Of a stretch of 64,000 nt of DNA, positions 6,684 to 15,710 are shown one piece after another (positions within the stretch are counted from its first letter, which is position 1; every line of letters begins with the position of its first letter). A program made the position numbers and the translations under genes. The stretch is from Treponema sp. Lineage in GTDB: Bacteria; Spirochaetota; Spirochaetia; Treponematales; Treponemataceae. Location: NCBI GenBank assembly GCA_017449265.1, contig JAFSJW010000049.1:62001-126000 (forward strand), in the 5' to 3' direction. The notes under the pieces are model-generated. The model did no database searches. It was not told the DNA's origin and saw only the letters and a list, made by a program, of their open reading frames with translations.

Positions 6684-9113
6684 ATGGATAGAAAAAATCG
6701 TCCCGAGGGGCGGGAAAAGCATGTAACTAACAATTCAAACGGCGTTTACAAGCGCGGAGAAGGTCTTGGAACAGGTCCTGTTGGTTCTTCTGACGGATAC
6801 TCAAAGCGCAAGAGCGGAAACGGCGGCGGTGGCGGCGGAAAACGCGCTATGGGCGGCGGAAGTATTCTGCTTATTGTGGCGATTCTTGCCTTTAAGTTCT
6901 TGTTCGGCGGTGGCGGAAACAGTTCAGATTCATCGGACAGCTCAAGCTCTTCGCAGAGCCAGTCATCGAACACTTCGGCTGTTGGAAACATTCTTGGCTC
7001 AGTTCTGGGCGGGGCTGCAACATCATCAGCCGCTTCTTCTTCGCCATCATCAGGTTCTTCTTCTGCCCAGCAGGTGAATGCAAGCTCGTCTGCTCTGAAT
7101 ACTTCCGTAGCGGCTGGCTCGCGGACAAAATACACATCGATTGCAGGCAGCGGAAATGACAAAGTTACGCTAATGGTCTATATGTGTGGAACTGACCTTG
7201 AGTCCAAGAACGGCATGGCAAGCGCGGATTTGTCCGAAATGGCGAATGCGGATTTTGGTGACAATGTGAACTTAATCGTGTACACGGGCGGATGCAAGAG
7301 CTGGCGCACAAGCGGAATCAGTAATTCCACCAACCAGATTTATCAGGTGAAGAAAGGTGGAGTGAGCAGACTTGTTGACAACGACGGCGCAAAAGTAATG
7401 ACAGACCCAAATACGCTTTCGGCTTTCATCAAGTGGGCCGCCAAGAATTATCCTGCGAACAGATACGAGCTTATTTTCTGGGATCACGGCGGCGGTTCTG
7501 TCAGCGGCTATGGCTACGATGAGAAATTCGCAAGCAAAGGCTCAATGGATTTGGCGGGAATCAACAAAGCTCTCAAAGCAGGCGGCATAAAATTCGATTT
7601 CATCGGGTTTGATGCGTGCCTTATGGCAACCGCCGAAACTGCACTTATGCTGAACGACTACGCCGATTATATGATTGCCTCCGAGGAAACAGAGCCTGGA
7701 ATCGGCTGGTTCTACACGAACTGGCTTACGGAGCTTGGAAAAGACACATCTATTTCTACGCTGCAAGTAGGAAAACGGATTATTGATGATTTTGTTGACC
7801 AGTGCAACAAACGATGCCCGGGGCAGAAAACGACGCTTTCAATTATTGATTTGGCGGAATTTGCAAATACTGTTCCCAAACCGCTTTCATCATTCTCAAA
7901 ATCAATATCTAACCTTATCGCTAAAAAGGAATATCAAACTGTTTCAGATGCCAGATATGGTACGCGCGAGTTTGCATCAAGTTCCAGAATTGACCAGGTT
8001 GACCTTGTTGATTTGTGCCAGAAAATGGGTACGAGCGAGGGAACTTCTCTGAGCAAGGCTTTGAAAGGGGCTGTTAAGTACAATCGCACTTCAAGCAATA
8101 TGACTAATGCTTATGGAGTTTCAATTTATTTTCCGTACCAGAGAGCTTCGTATGTTGACAAGGTGTCTAACACTTACGAGGCAATTGGAATGGATGACAG
8201 CTACTTGAAGTGCATCCGTGAGTTTGCGAACCTTGAGGTTAGCGGTCAGGTTGCTTCCGGCGGAACGGCTTCTCCGCTCGGTTCTTTGCTTGGCTCGTTT
8301 GCGGGTGGCTCAGGAAGTTCTAATTCCAGTGCGGATGCAATCGGCTCGCTTTTGGGCGCATTCCTTGGCGGAGGTGGCGGCGCAAGCATCATTCAGGGGC
8401 TTACAGGGCGCAACATTGACTTTATGAACGAGCGCGCGCTTTCAGTTGACGATACGGCTGAGTATATTTCCATGAACAAGTTCGATCCGAACAATCTTAC
8501 ATGGACTCAGACAAAAGACGGAAAAGCGACTATGACCTTGCCTGAATCGCAGTGGGATTTGGTTCACGCCCTTGATTTGAATATGTTCTACGATGACGGA
8601 ACTGGCTATGTTGATTTGGGGCTTGACGATATATTCAGCTGGGGTGACAACGGAGAGCTTGTTGCCGACACAGACAGAAACTGGCTTGCAATCAACGGAC
8701 AGCCTGTGGCGTACTATCATACTGATACTACCGAAGTGAACGGCTCAAAAATCAGAACTGGGCGTGTTCCTGCAATGCTGAACGGAAGCCGTGTGAACTT
8801 ATGGATTGTGTTTGACAAGGCGCATCCTTACGGCTATATCGCTGGTGCGCAAAGTGACTATCAGGAGAAGGCTACGCTCACCGTGGCAAAGAACATGACT
8901 GAGCTAAAAACTGGCGACACGCTTGAGTTCTTGTGCGACTACTACAGCTACAAGGGCGAGTATCAGGACAGCTATTATCTTGGCGAGCCAATGAAAGTTA
9001 CGGACAAAATGGAAATCAGCAATGTTGATGTTGGTACAGGCGCAGTAAAACTCATGTACCGCTTTACGGACATTTACAATCAGGAGTACTGGAGCGAAGC
9101 TCTGACAAGATAG
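6684..9113 (+). CDS. Clostripain-like (C11) cysteine peptidase, membrane-anchored
   Basis: An 809-residue protein with the peptidase family C11 core. The catalytic His is His268 in WDHGGG and the nucleophile is Cys312 in GFDACLMA. C11 enzymes cleave after basic residues and often self-process. The N-terminus is hydrophilic with Gly-rich stretches; one hydrophobic segment at residues 60-74 probably anchors it with the catalytic part outside the cytoplasm. Ser/Gly/Ala-rich linkers at 77-140 and 520-570 separate domains, and the C-terminal 230 residues form an unrecognised beta-rich domain. Start at 6684 has AGGAG nine bases upstream. Malic enzyme begins nine bases after the stop, so the two are likely co-transcribed, although no functional link is apparent. 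Confidence 0.82.
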   Translation: MDRKNRPEGREKHVTNNSNGVYKRGEGLGTGPVGSSDGYSKRKSGNGGGGGGKRAMGGGSILLIVAILAFKFLFGGGGNSSDSSDSSSSSQSQSSNTSAVGNILGSVLGGAATSSAASSSPSSGSSSAQQVNASSSALNTSVAAGSRTKYTSIAGSGNDKVTLMVYMCGTDLESKNGMASADLSEMANADFGDNVNLIVYTGGCKSWRTSGISNSTNQIYQVKKGGVSRLVDNDGAKVMTDPNTLSAFIKWAAKNYPANRYELIFWDHGGGSVSGYGYDEKFASKGSMDLAGINKALKAGGIKFDFIGFDACLMATAETALMLNDYADYMIASEETEPGIGWFYTNWLTELGKDTSISTLQVGKRIIDDFVDQCNKRCPGQKTTLSIIDLAEFANTVPKPLSSFSKSISNLIAKKEYQTVSDARYGTREFASSSRIDQVDLVDLCQKMGTSEGTSLSKALKGAVKYNRTSSNMTNAYGVSIYFPYQRASYVDKVSNTYEAIGMDDSYLKCIREFANLEVSGQVASGGTASPLGSLLGSFAGGSGSSNSSADAIGSLLGAFLGGGGGASIIQGLTGRNIDFMNERALSVDDTAEYISMNKFDPNNLTWTQTKDGKATMTLPESQWDLVHALDLNMFYDDGTGYVDLGLDDIFSWGDNGELVADTDRNWLAINGQPVAYYHTDTTEVNGSKIRTGRVPAMLNGSRVNLWIVFDKAHPYGYIAGAQSDYQEKATLTVAKNMTELKTGDTLEFLCDYYSYKGEYQDSYYLGEPMKVTDKMEISNVDVGTGAVKLMYRFTDIYNQEYWSEALTR

Positions 9114-9122
9114 GAAAATATT

Positions 9123-10298
9123 ATGACGATTTACGAAAAAGCACTTGAAAAACATGGTGAGTGGAAAGGAAAAATCTCTACGGAACTGAAAATGCCGCTG
9201 GAGTCGCGGGAGGATTTGTCAGCAGCGTATACGCCTGGCGTGGCAGAGCCGTGCCGTGCGATTCATAAGAATCCTTCCGATGTGTACAAATACACATGGA
9301 AAGGAAACACAATCGCCGTTGTTTCGGACGGAACGGCTGTTCTTGGCTTGGGCGACATTGGTCCTGCCGCGGGGCTTCCTGTAATGGAAGGAAAGTGCGC
9401 TCTTTTTAAGAAATTTGCGGGCGTTGATGCGGTTCCTCTTTGCATTGACACAAAAGACCCGAAAAAAATCATCGAATTCTGCAAGCAGATTGCGCCTACT
9501 TTCGGAGGAATAAATCTTGAGGATATTTCCGCTCCGCGTTGCGTTGAGATTGAGCGCACGCTTATAAAAGAACTGAATATTCCGGTATTCCACGATGACC
9601 AGCACGGAACGGCAATCGTTGTTACTGCCGCAATTATTAACGCACTCAAAGTTGTTGGAAAAAAAGCCGAGGATTGTACGCTTGTTGTTTCTGGAGCTGG
9701 GGCGGCGGGAAGCTCTATTATCCGTATGTTGCACAAATTCGGAATCGGAAAGATTTACGCTTTCAATATCAATGGAGTCATTATAAAAGACGATTATGAC
9801 AAATACGATTTTTTGACCAAGGAACTGACTGAAATTACAAACCCTGACAACCGCCGCATAACGATGAAAGAAGCTATGGTTGGCGCGGATATTTTCGTCG
9901 GCGTGTCTGCTCCGAATCTTGTGAGCGGAGAGATGGTCAAATCAATGGCTTCAAAATCAATATTGTTCGCTATGGCGAATCCTGAGCCGGAGATAACATA
10001 CGAAAAGGCAAAGGCTGCTGGCGCGTACATCATCGGAACTGGACGGAGCGACTACCCGAACCAAATCAACAATCTTCTTGCTTTTCCAGGTCTTTTCCGA
10101 GGCGCGCTTGATTGCCGCGCAAGCAAAATCACCGAGGAGATGAAAATTGCCGCTTCCCGCGGACTGGCTTCTTTGGTCAGCGAAGAGGAGCTTTCACCAG
10201 AAATGATTATTCCGTCCGTGTTCGATGAGCGCGTTGCGGCAACCGTGGCGAAAGCAGTTTCCGATGAAGCAAGAAACGCAGGGCTGGCACAGATTTAA
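9123..10298 (+). CDS. NAD(P)-dependent malic enzyme, short form
   Basis: A 391-residue malic enzyme that oxidatively decarboxylates malate to pyruvate, with a metal and NAD(P). It is the short bacterial form without the phosphotransacetylase domain found in long MaeB. Visible landmarks are YTPGVAEPC near residue 35, GTAVLGLGDIGP near 70, HDDQHGTA near 160, the dinucleotide-binding VVSGAGAAGSS near 195, and FAMANPEPE near 285. The start has AGGA seven bases upstream. Der follows after only three bases, so peptidase, malic enzyme, Der, MerR and MiaB form one tight run. With fumarase and citrate synthase elsewhere in the window it outlines a partial C4-acid pathway. Cofactor preference cannot be read from sequence with certainty. 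Confidence 0.92.
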   Translation: MTIYEKALEKHGEWKGKISTELKMPLESREDLSAAYTPGVAEPCRAIHKNPSDVYKYTWKGNTIAVVSDGTAVLGLGDIGPAAGLPVMEGKCALFKKFAGVDAVPLCIDTKDPKKIIEFCKQIAPTFGGINLEDISAPRCVEIERTLIKELNIPVFHDDQHGTAIVVTAAIINALKVVGKKAEDCTLVVSGAGAAGSSIIRMLHKFGIGKIYAFNINGVIIKDDYDKYDFLTKELTEITNPDNRRITMKEAMVGADIFVGVSAPNLVSGEMVKSMASKSILFAMANPEPEITYEKAKAAGAYIIGTGRSDYPNQINNLLAFPGLFRGALDCRASKITEEMKIAASRGLASLVSEEELSPEMIIPSVFDERVAATVAKAVSDEARNAGLAQI

Positions 10299-10301
10299 AT
10301 T

Positions 10302-11861
10302 ATGGCGAAAACAAAAAAGACAAAACCTGATTTCTCAAGACCAAGGCCTCAGAAAGATGCGTCGGATGAATCTTTCGTTACGGAAGAAGCTCCAGTTCAG
10401 GACTATTCTGAAAAAGAGAAGTCCGGCGCAGGACTTTCTGACGAATTCGGGCAGATTGACCCGAATGCTACGGACGAGATTAAATTCACGCGCGACAAGT
10501 ATTATCTGAATCTTCCGCTTGTGGTTATTGCTGGTCGCCCGAATGTGGGAAAATCCACGCTGTTCAACCGTTTCATGCGCCGCCGCCTTGCTATTGTTGA
10601 TCCAACGCCTGGCGTTACAAGAGACCCTGTTGAGGCGGATGCTTTCATTGCAGGAAAGCCTGTTCATCTTGTAGATACGGGCGGCTACAAGATTGACCGG
10701 GAAATCGGTACCAAAGAAGCCGAGATGGACGAGCTTGTTGTGGAAAAAACTCTTTCCATGATAAAAAAGGCTGATAAAATCGTTCTTCTGCTTGAGGCCG
10801 GAAAAATTACTGGCGAGGATGAAGAGTTCATTCATTTGCTCAGACCGTACCAGAACAAAGTGGTTGTTGGCGTGAACAAATGCGAGGGCGGTTCTGGCGA
10901 GGATGTTTCCTGGAATTATCTTCAGTACGGTTTCAGCGAGCTTTTTTTCATTTCTGCTGACCACGGAGACCACATAACGGAATTTGCACAAAAAATCGTT
11001 GAGAATTTGGACTTCTCCAATGTTACAGAAGGAACTGAGAATGACAAACCAATCAGAATCGCTATTCTTGGAAAACCTAATGTGGGAAAATCGACTCTTT
11101 CAAACAGACTTACGCACACGGAAAATTCAATCGTAAGTGATTACGCCGGAACTACGCGCGATGTTGTGGAAGGAAATTTTTCTTACGGAGGAAGAAATTT
11201 TGAGGTTCTTGACACTGCCGGAATCCGCAGAAAGAAAAAAGTCCATGAGAATGTGGAATATTATTCCGTGAACAGAGCCATAAAAACGCTTGACCAATGC
11301 GACATCGTTTTTTTGATGATAGATGCGCAGGAAGGTCTTGCAGAGCAGGACAAAAAAATCTGTTCACTTGCTTATGAGCGAGGACGCGGAATCATATTCG
11401 TACTGAATAAGTGGGACACTCAGGAGCAGAGCAAAAAAACGCTCAGAAATACTCAAGAATACATCAAAATCATGTTCGGGCAGATGAACTGGGCGCCTAT
11501 TCTGCCTCTTTCCGCGCTGAACGGGGACGGGGTAAAAGATTTGATGAACAAGGCAATAGAGCTTTACAAGCAGCTGACGCGCAAAGTTGATACATCCGCG
11601 CTGAACAATGCTTTGCAGGACTGGCTTGCGCATTATCCGCCGCCTGCTACTAAGGCGATTCATTTCAAAATCCGCTACATGACACAGACTAACATTAATC
11701 CTGTTTCGTTCAGATTGTTCTGCACAAGTCCCGATAATGTTCCTGAAAGCTATGTCACATATCTGAAAAACCAGATTCGCAAAGATTTGGGGTTTGACCA
11801 GATTCCTGTGGAGCTTGAGATGAAAGCGAGCCGAAAACGCTGGGAACAGCGGTTCGAGTAA
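10302..11861 (+). CDS. der: Ribosome biogenesis GTPase Der (EngA)
   Basis: A 519-residue essential GTPase acting in 50S ribosomal subunit maturation. Two tandem G domains are present: GRPNVGKST at residues 78-86 and GKPNVGKST from residue 256, each with its own switch motifs, followed by a KH-like C-terminal domain. An N-terminal extension of about 70 charged residues precedes the first domain; typical Der is 435-490 residues. In the first G domain the base-recognition motif reads NKCE instead of NKxD, while the second keeps NKWD. Translation starts three bases after malic enzyme with no clear ribosome site, suggesting coupling. Assignment is firm. Confidence 0.96.
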   Translation: MAKTKKTKPDFSRPRPQKDASDESFVTEEAPVQDYSEKEKSGAGLSDEFGQIDPNATDEIKFTRDKYYLNLPLVVIAGRPNVGKSTLFNRFMRRRLAIVDPTPGVTRDPVEADAFIAGKPVHLVDTGGYKIDREIGTKEAEMDELVVEKTLSMIKKADKIVLLLEAGKITGEDEEFIHLLRPYQNKVVVGVNKCEGGSGEDVSWNYLQYGFSELFFISADHGDHITEFAQKIVENLDFSNVTEGTENDKPIRIAILGKPNVGKSTLSNRLTHTENSIVSDYAGTTRDVVEGNFSYGGRNFEVLDTAGIRRKKKVHENVEYYSVNRAIKTLDQCDIVFLMIDAQEGLAEQDKKICSLAYERGRGIIFVLNKWDTQEQSKKTLRNTQEYIKIMFGQMNWAPILPLSALNGDGVKDLMNKAIELYKQLTRKVDTSALNNALQDWLAHYPPPATKAIHFKIRYMTQTNINPVSFRLFCTSPDNVPESYVTYLKNQIRKDLGFDQIPVELEMKASRKRWEQRFE

Positions 11862-11890
11862 AAATCCCCGTGGAGGAGAGACGGAGAGCG

Positions 11891-12214
11891 ATGACATACC
11901 AGATTGGTGAAATAGAAGAGCTGACAGGGGTAAAAGCTAATGTGCTTCGTTATTGGGAAACGGTCATTCCGAGCATTGCCCCCCAAAAAGATACTGGCGG
12001 GCGAAGGATGTACACTGAGCGTGACCTTGCCGTTGTTTACAGGCTCAAATATCTGATTTACGAGCGAAAATACACGATTGAGGGCGCAAGAAACCAGATT
12101 ATCCGCGAAACGGCTCTTTATGAGAAGAAAACGGAGGCTTTTGAAACAATCCGAAAACTCAGGAAAGAGCTTTCGGATATGTACATGATTATCAGAAAAT
12201 ACAGAACGAACTAA
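11891..12214 (+). CDS. Small MerR-family transcriptional regulator
   Basis: A 107-residue protein with an N-terminal winged helix typical of MerR regulators: YQIGEIEELTGVKANVLRYW at residues 3-22, then a wing with GGRRMYTERDL, and a helical tail that probably dimerises. It lacks an effector domain and cysteine ligands, so it is a minimal MerR/HTH_17-like protein whose signal is unknown. The start at 11891 is preferred over 11870 because GGAGAG lies directly upstream and the shorter form begins at the domain. It sits between der and miaB with gaps of 29 and 9 bases and the same direction, so it is probably constitutively expressed with them. Confidence 0.78.
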   Translation: MTYQIGEIEELTGVKANVLRYWETVIPSIAPQKDTGGRRMYTERDLAVVYRLKYLIYERKYTIEGARNQIIRETALYEKKTEAFETIRKLRKELSDMYMIIRKYRTN

Positions 12215-12223
12215 AGGGCAGAT

Positions 12224-13612
12224 ATGACTTATTTTTTTGAAACTTATGGCTGCGAGATGAATATCGCTGAAAGCGCGAGCGTTGAGCAGCTTTTGATTTC
12301 CCGCGGCTGGTCAAAGGCCGAGTACGCGGAGCAGGCGAATCTTGTCGTTATAAACACTTGCTCTGTGCGAGGAACTGCCGAACAGCGCATTCTGGGAAGA
12401 CTTGGATATTTTGCGGGCGTAAAAAAAGTCCGTATGCGTGACAAAGATGCAAAATTCGGAAGAATTGAAACTATGAAGATTGCAGCCGAGTTTGCCGAGA
12501 AGAATGGAGCTGTTCCGCTTACGCTCGTCGTGATGGGCTGCATGGCGCAACGCCTCTTGGACACGCTCAAAGAAGAAAACCCTGTGGTAGATTATGTTGT
12601 AGGAACATTCGGAAAGCACCACTTCGGGCAGATTATAGATGCTATTGAGGAAAACCGCGAGCCGTTCAAAATCGCCGATGACGAGAAATATGTTTTTGCC
12701 GCCAATTCGTATGAGCAAGGTGCGTTTTCAACTTTTGTCCCGATAATGCACGGCTGCAACAATTTTTGTACATATTGCATTGTTCCTTATGTCCGTGGGC
12801 GCGAGGAAAGCCGTGCCCCTGAGCAGATTCTGCAAGAAATAGACTATCTTTCCAGGCAAAAAGTTAAAGAAATCACCTTGCTCGGGCAAAATGTGAATGC
12901 ATACAAAGGCGATGACGGAACGAATTTTCCGCAGCTTCTTGAAAAAATTTCCGAGCATTTGGATAAAAGCGGTTCTTCAATAAAATGGATTCGATTTGAG
13001 TCGTCTAACCCTAATGATTTTTCAGATGAGCTTATTGAAGTAATTAAGAAAAATCCCCATATTTGCAAAGGATTCCATATCGCGGCGCAGCACGGAAGTA
13101 ACGAAGTTCTTCGCCGCATGAACAGAAAGAACACGCGCGAAGAATTCATAAGTCTTGTGAAAAAACTTCGCGCGGCTTGTCCTGAAACTCAGATTGTAAC
13201 TGATTTGATGGTAGGTTTCCCAGGAGAAACCGAGAGTCAGTTTGAGGAAATACTTACGCTCATGGAAGAAGTGCGGTTTGAAAGTGCATTCATGTATTAT
13301 TACAATCCGCGCGAGGGAACGCCTGCCGCCAAATACGAGAATCAGATTGACATAGCCGTGAAAAAGGCGCGCCTTCAGAAAGTAATTGATTTGCAGCTGA
13401 AACACACTGCGGAAGTCATGTCAAAGAGAATTGGCGAAACGATAGAAGTTCTTGCCGACATTGTTAGCCGTGACGATGAGAATGAGCTTTTGGGTAAGAC
13501 CGAGCAGAATGAGCGCGTCGCATTCAGGGGCGATTCTAAACTGATTGGTTCTTTCGTAAAAGTAAGAATTGATTCTCTGAGCGGGAACACATTCAGAGGG
13601 ACTCTTGTGTGA
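12224..13612 (+). CDS. miaB: tRNA-2-methylthio-N6-dimethylallyladenosine synthase
   Basis: A 462-residue radical-SAM methylthiotransferase that adds the methylthio group to position 37 of tRNAs reading UNN codons. The N-terminal UPF0004 domain has YGCEMN with Cys10 and further conserved cysteines in NTCSVR and GCMAQR. The radical-SAM cluster is Cys178, Cys182 and Cys185 in GCNNFCTYC. A C-terminal TRAM domain finishes the protein. YGCEMN and VRGREESR separate it from RimO, encoded at 48948. Its 3' end overlaps the oppositely oriented polyphosphate kinase gene by 20 bases, so no intergenic terminator exists between them. Confidence 0.95.
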   Translation: MTYFFETYGCEMNIAESASVEQLLISRGWSKAEYAEQANLVVINTCSVRGTAEQRILGRLGYFAGVKKVRMRDKDAKFGRIETMKIAAEFAEKNGAVPLTLVVMGCMAQRLLDTLKEENPVVDYVVGTFGKHHFGQIIDAIEENREPFKIADDEKYVFAANSYEQGAFSTFVPIMHGCNNFCTYCIVPYVRGREESRAPEQILQEIDYLSRQKVKEITLLGQNVNAYKGDDGTNFPQLLEKISEHLDKSGSSIKWIRFESSNPNDFSDELIEVIKKNPHICKGFHIAAQHGSNEVLRRMNRKNTREEFISLVKKLRAACPETQIVTDLMVGFPGETESQFEEILTLMEEVRFESAFMYYYNPREGTPAAKYENQIDIAVKKARLQKVIDLQLKHTAEVMSKRIGETIEVLADIVSRDDENELLGKTEQNERVAFRGDSKLIGSFVKVRIDSLSGNTFRGTLV

Positions 13613-15710
13613 CGGAACTTTTCAAAAGAAAGTTCTGAGCTGAGAATCCTTTCGGATTTTTTGGAGCGTCCCATGTTCCGTCAAATTTCATTTGATGGGC
13701 ATGGGATTCATCTTTAAAATAAGTCATAAGTATATTTTTGATTCTCTCAAAACATTCCTTGTCAAGAATCTGGAACATGACCTCAAGCCGCTTGTCAAGG
13801 TTTCTGAGCATCCAATCTGAGCTTGAGACATAGAGCTTTTCATCGCCAAAGTTCTTAAAATAGAAAATCCGCGAGTGTTCCAGAAATTTTCCCACGATTG
13901 AAATAATCCTTATATTTTCCTGAGCGTAAATCTGACATATTCCCCGCACATTCAGAAGTATTTTTACACCTTTTCTTGCGGCTTTTTCCAGCTCCATGAT
14001 TATATCTTCATCGCCAAGATTGTTCATTTTTGCGATGATAAGACCGTCCCCGCCGTGCGTGGCCTCATTTTTTATAAGAGAAATTATTTTTCGCTTTATG
14101 AAAAATGGCGATGTGAATACAAATTGCTCTTTGTCGGAAAAATCAGTGAACGAGCTTTTTACATCGGAAAGAGTCTTAGGCTTGTTCTCAATTGCATCAA
14201 AAATTCTGGCGACTCTTGAAGCGATTTCGGACTTGGAGGTAAAAAGGGAAATGTCGCTGTAGACATAGGAAGTTTCAGAGTTGTAGTTTCCCGTGCTCAA
14301 ATTTGCGTAAAGGGACGAGCCTTTTACTACAAGTGCGATTTTAGCATGGACTTTGAGTTTTTCAAGGCTGTAAATGACTTTTATGCCAGCATCCTCAAGG
14401 ATTTTTCCGAGATTTATGTTCAATTGCTCGTTGAACCGTGCCTTTACTTCCATAAATACTGTTACTTTTTTTCCTTTTAGTGAAGCAAGCACAAGTTCGT
14501 TCACGATTCTTGAATTATGCTCAGTTCTGTAAAGAGTGATTTTTATTTCGGTCACATCCCTGTTTTCTGCGGCATCGGAGATGAATTTGAGAATCGGAAA
14601 ATATGATTCGTAAGGGAAATGCACGAGCAAATCTTTTTTATCCAGATAATCAAAAATTGAGGATGTTACGATTTCGTGGCAGCACGGGCGGTGGTTTTTT
14701 GTTAAGGAGCGGAGCCGAACCATCATGTCTGGGAAATTGTCTGATTCTTTCTCATCGTTTGCTGCAAAATTATATTTGCGGAACCCCTTTTTAAGCCCGA
14801 TTAAGAATTCGGGATGAACGAATCCTGGGACAAAAAACAGAATCTGCCCGAATTCAGAACCTAGCCGCATTTTGATTTTGGCTTCATTCTTCTGTTCGGC
14901 GTGTATCAAAATCCTTGTGGCAGCGGAAAAACGGCGCAAGCTCAGGGTTTCTTCCATTGCGTTGATAAAATCGTGTTGGTCTTCCGTGTCTTGAACAACA
15001 AGGTCTGAGTCGCGGTCAACGGAAATAGTGAATGAGAACAATGGTTTTTTATCGCCGAAAAAATATTGCGGATTAGCTAGAATCAAATCGTCCATCGTAG
15101 TGAAAGTATGCGAATCAAGCCAAAAAATTCGGTATTTCGGAATCTGAATGAACTTTGTTTCGTTCTTAAAGCAAAATCCTGCATAAATTTTCTGATTCTC
15201 AAGGGCGGAAAAATCATTTTCAGGCTTTAGTTTGCTCAAAAAATCTTGTGCTTCTTTTGAAGAAAAATTTGGACAGGAGCTTTTGTAAAAAATCCCCTCA
15301 TTTTCCAGAAGATGTATGGAAATTGCTATTTGGGAGTAAAGTTTTTCTAGGAGAGTTCCATTTTTTTTGTAAATCTGGTTGATTATTTCCCTGAAAGTTT
15401 GCCTGGAAGTGTCTATTGCAAGCGAATCTTTTGCAACGATATGATTTAACGCCGCAACACGAACTTGGAAAAATTCGTTCAAGTTCGTTGAAACTATTGA
15501 GAGAAAATTAAGCCGCTCAAAGATTGTATTTGTTTCACGCAACGCTTCTTGAAAAACGCGGGTGTTAAAATCAATCCAAGACAGTTCCCTGTTGATAAAA
15601 TGAGTTTCCGTAAAATTATCCCCAAATAAAAGAAGCTGCCCGCTGTGATATTCGGGCAGTTTCGCAAAAAATCTGCTTATCCTTAAATCTTGTCGATAAG
15701 CATTGAGCAT
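13593..15710 (-). CDS. ppk1: Polyphosphate kinase
   Basis: A 705-residue PPK1 that reversibly builds polyphosphate from ATP. The N-terminal region contains NRELSWIDFNTRVFQEA near residue 36. The autophosphorylated histidine is His455 in KVHAK and the second catalytic histidine is His612 in FLEHSR. Both phospholipase-D-like catalytic domains are present and length is normal. Its start overlaps the end of the upstream glycosidase gene by 28 bases, so the pair is translationally linked. The stop lies inside the oppositely transcribed miaB. A start slightly downstream is possible, because no strong ribosome site precedes 15710. Coupling of polyphosphate with a trehalase-like enzyme suggests a storage or stress role, which is inference. 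Confidence 0.94.
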   Translation of the reverse strand: MLNAYRQDLRISRFFAKLPEYHSGQLLLFGDNFTETHFINRELSWIDFNTRVFQEALRETNTIFERLNFLSIVSTNLNEFFQVRVAALNHIVAKDSLAIDTSRQTFREIINQIYKKNGTLLEKLYSQIAISIHLLENEGIFYKSSCPNFSSKEAQDFLSKLKPENDFSALENQKIYAGFCFKNETKFIQIPKYRIFWLDSHTFTTMDDLILANPQYFFGDKKPLFSFTISVDRDSDLVVQDTEDQHDFINAMEETLSLRRFSAATRILIHAEQKNEAKIKMRLGSEFGQILFFVPGFVHPEFLIGLKKGFRKYNFAANDEKESDNFPDMMVRLRSLTKNHRPCCHEIVTSSIFDYLDKKDLLVHFPYESYFPILKFISDAAENRDVTEIKITLYRTEHNSRIVNELVLASLKGKKVTVFMEVKARFNEQLNINLGKILEDAGIKVIYSLEKLKVHAKIALVVKGSSLYANLSTGNYNSETSYVYSDISLFTSKSEIASRVARIFDAIENKPKTLSDVKSSFTDFSDKEQFVFTSPFFIKRKIISLIKNEATHGGDGLIIAKMNNLGDEDIIMELEKAARKGVKILLNVRGICQIYAQENIRIISIVGKFLEHSRIFYFKNFGDEKLYVSSSDWMLRNLDKRLEVMFQILDKECFERIKNILMTYFKDESHAHQMKFDGTWDAPKNPKGFSAQNFLLKSSVTQESL

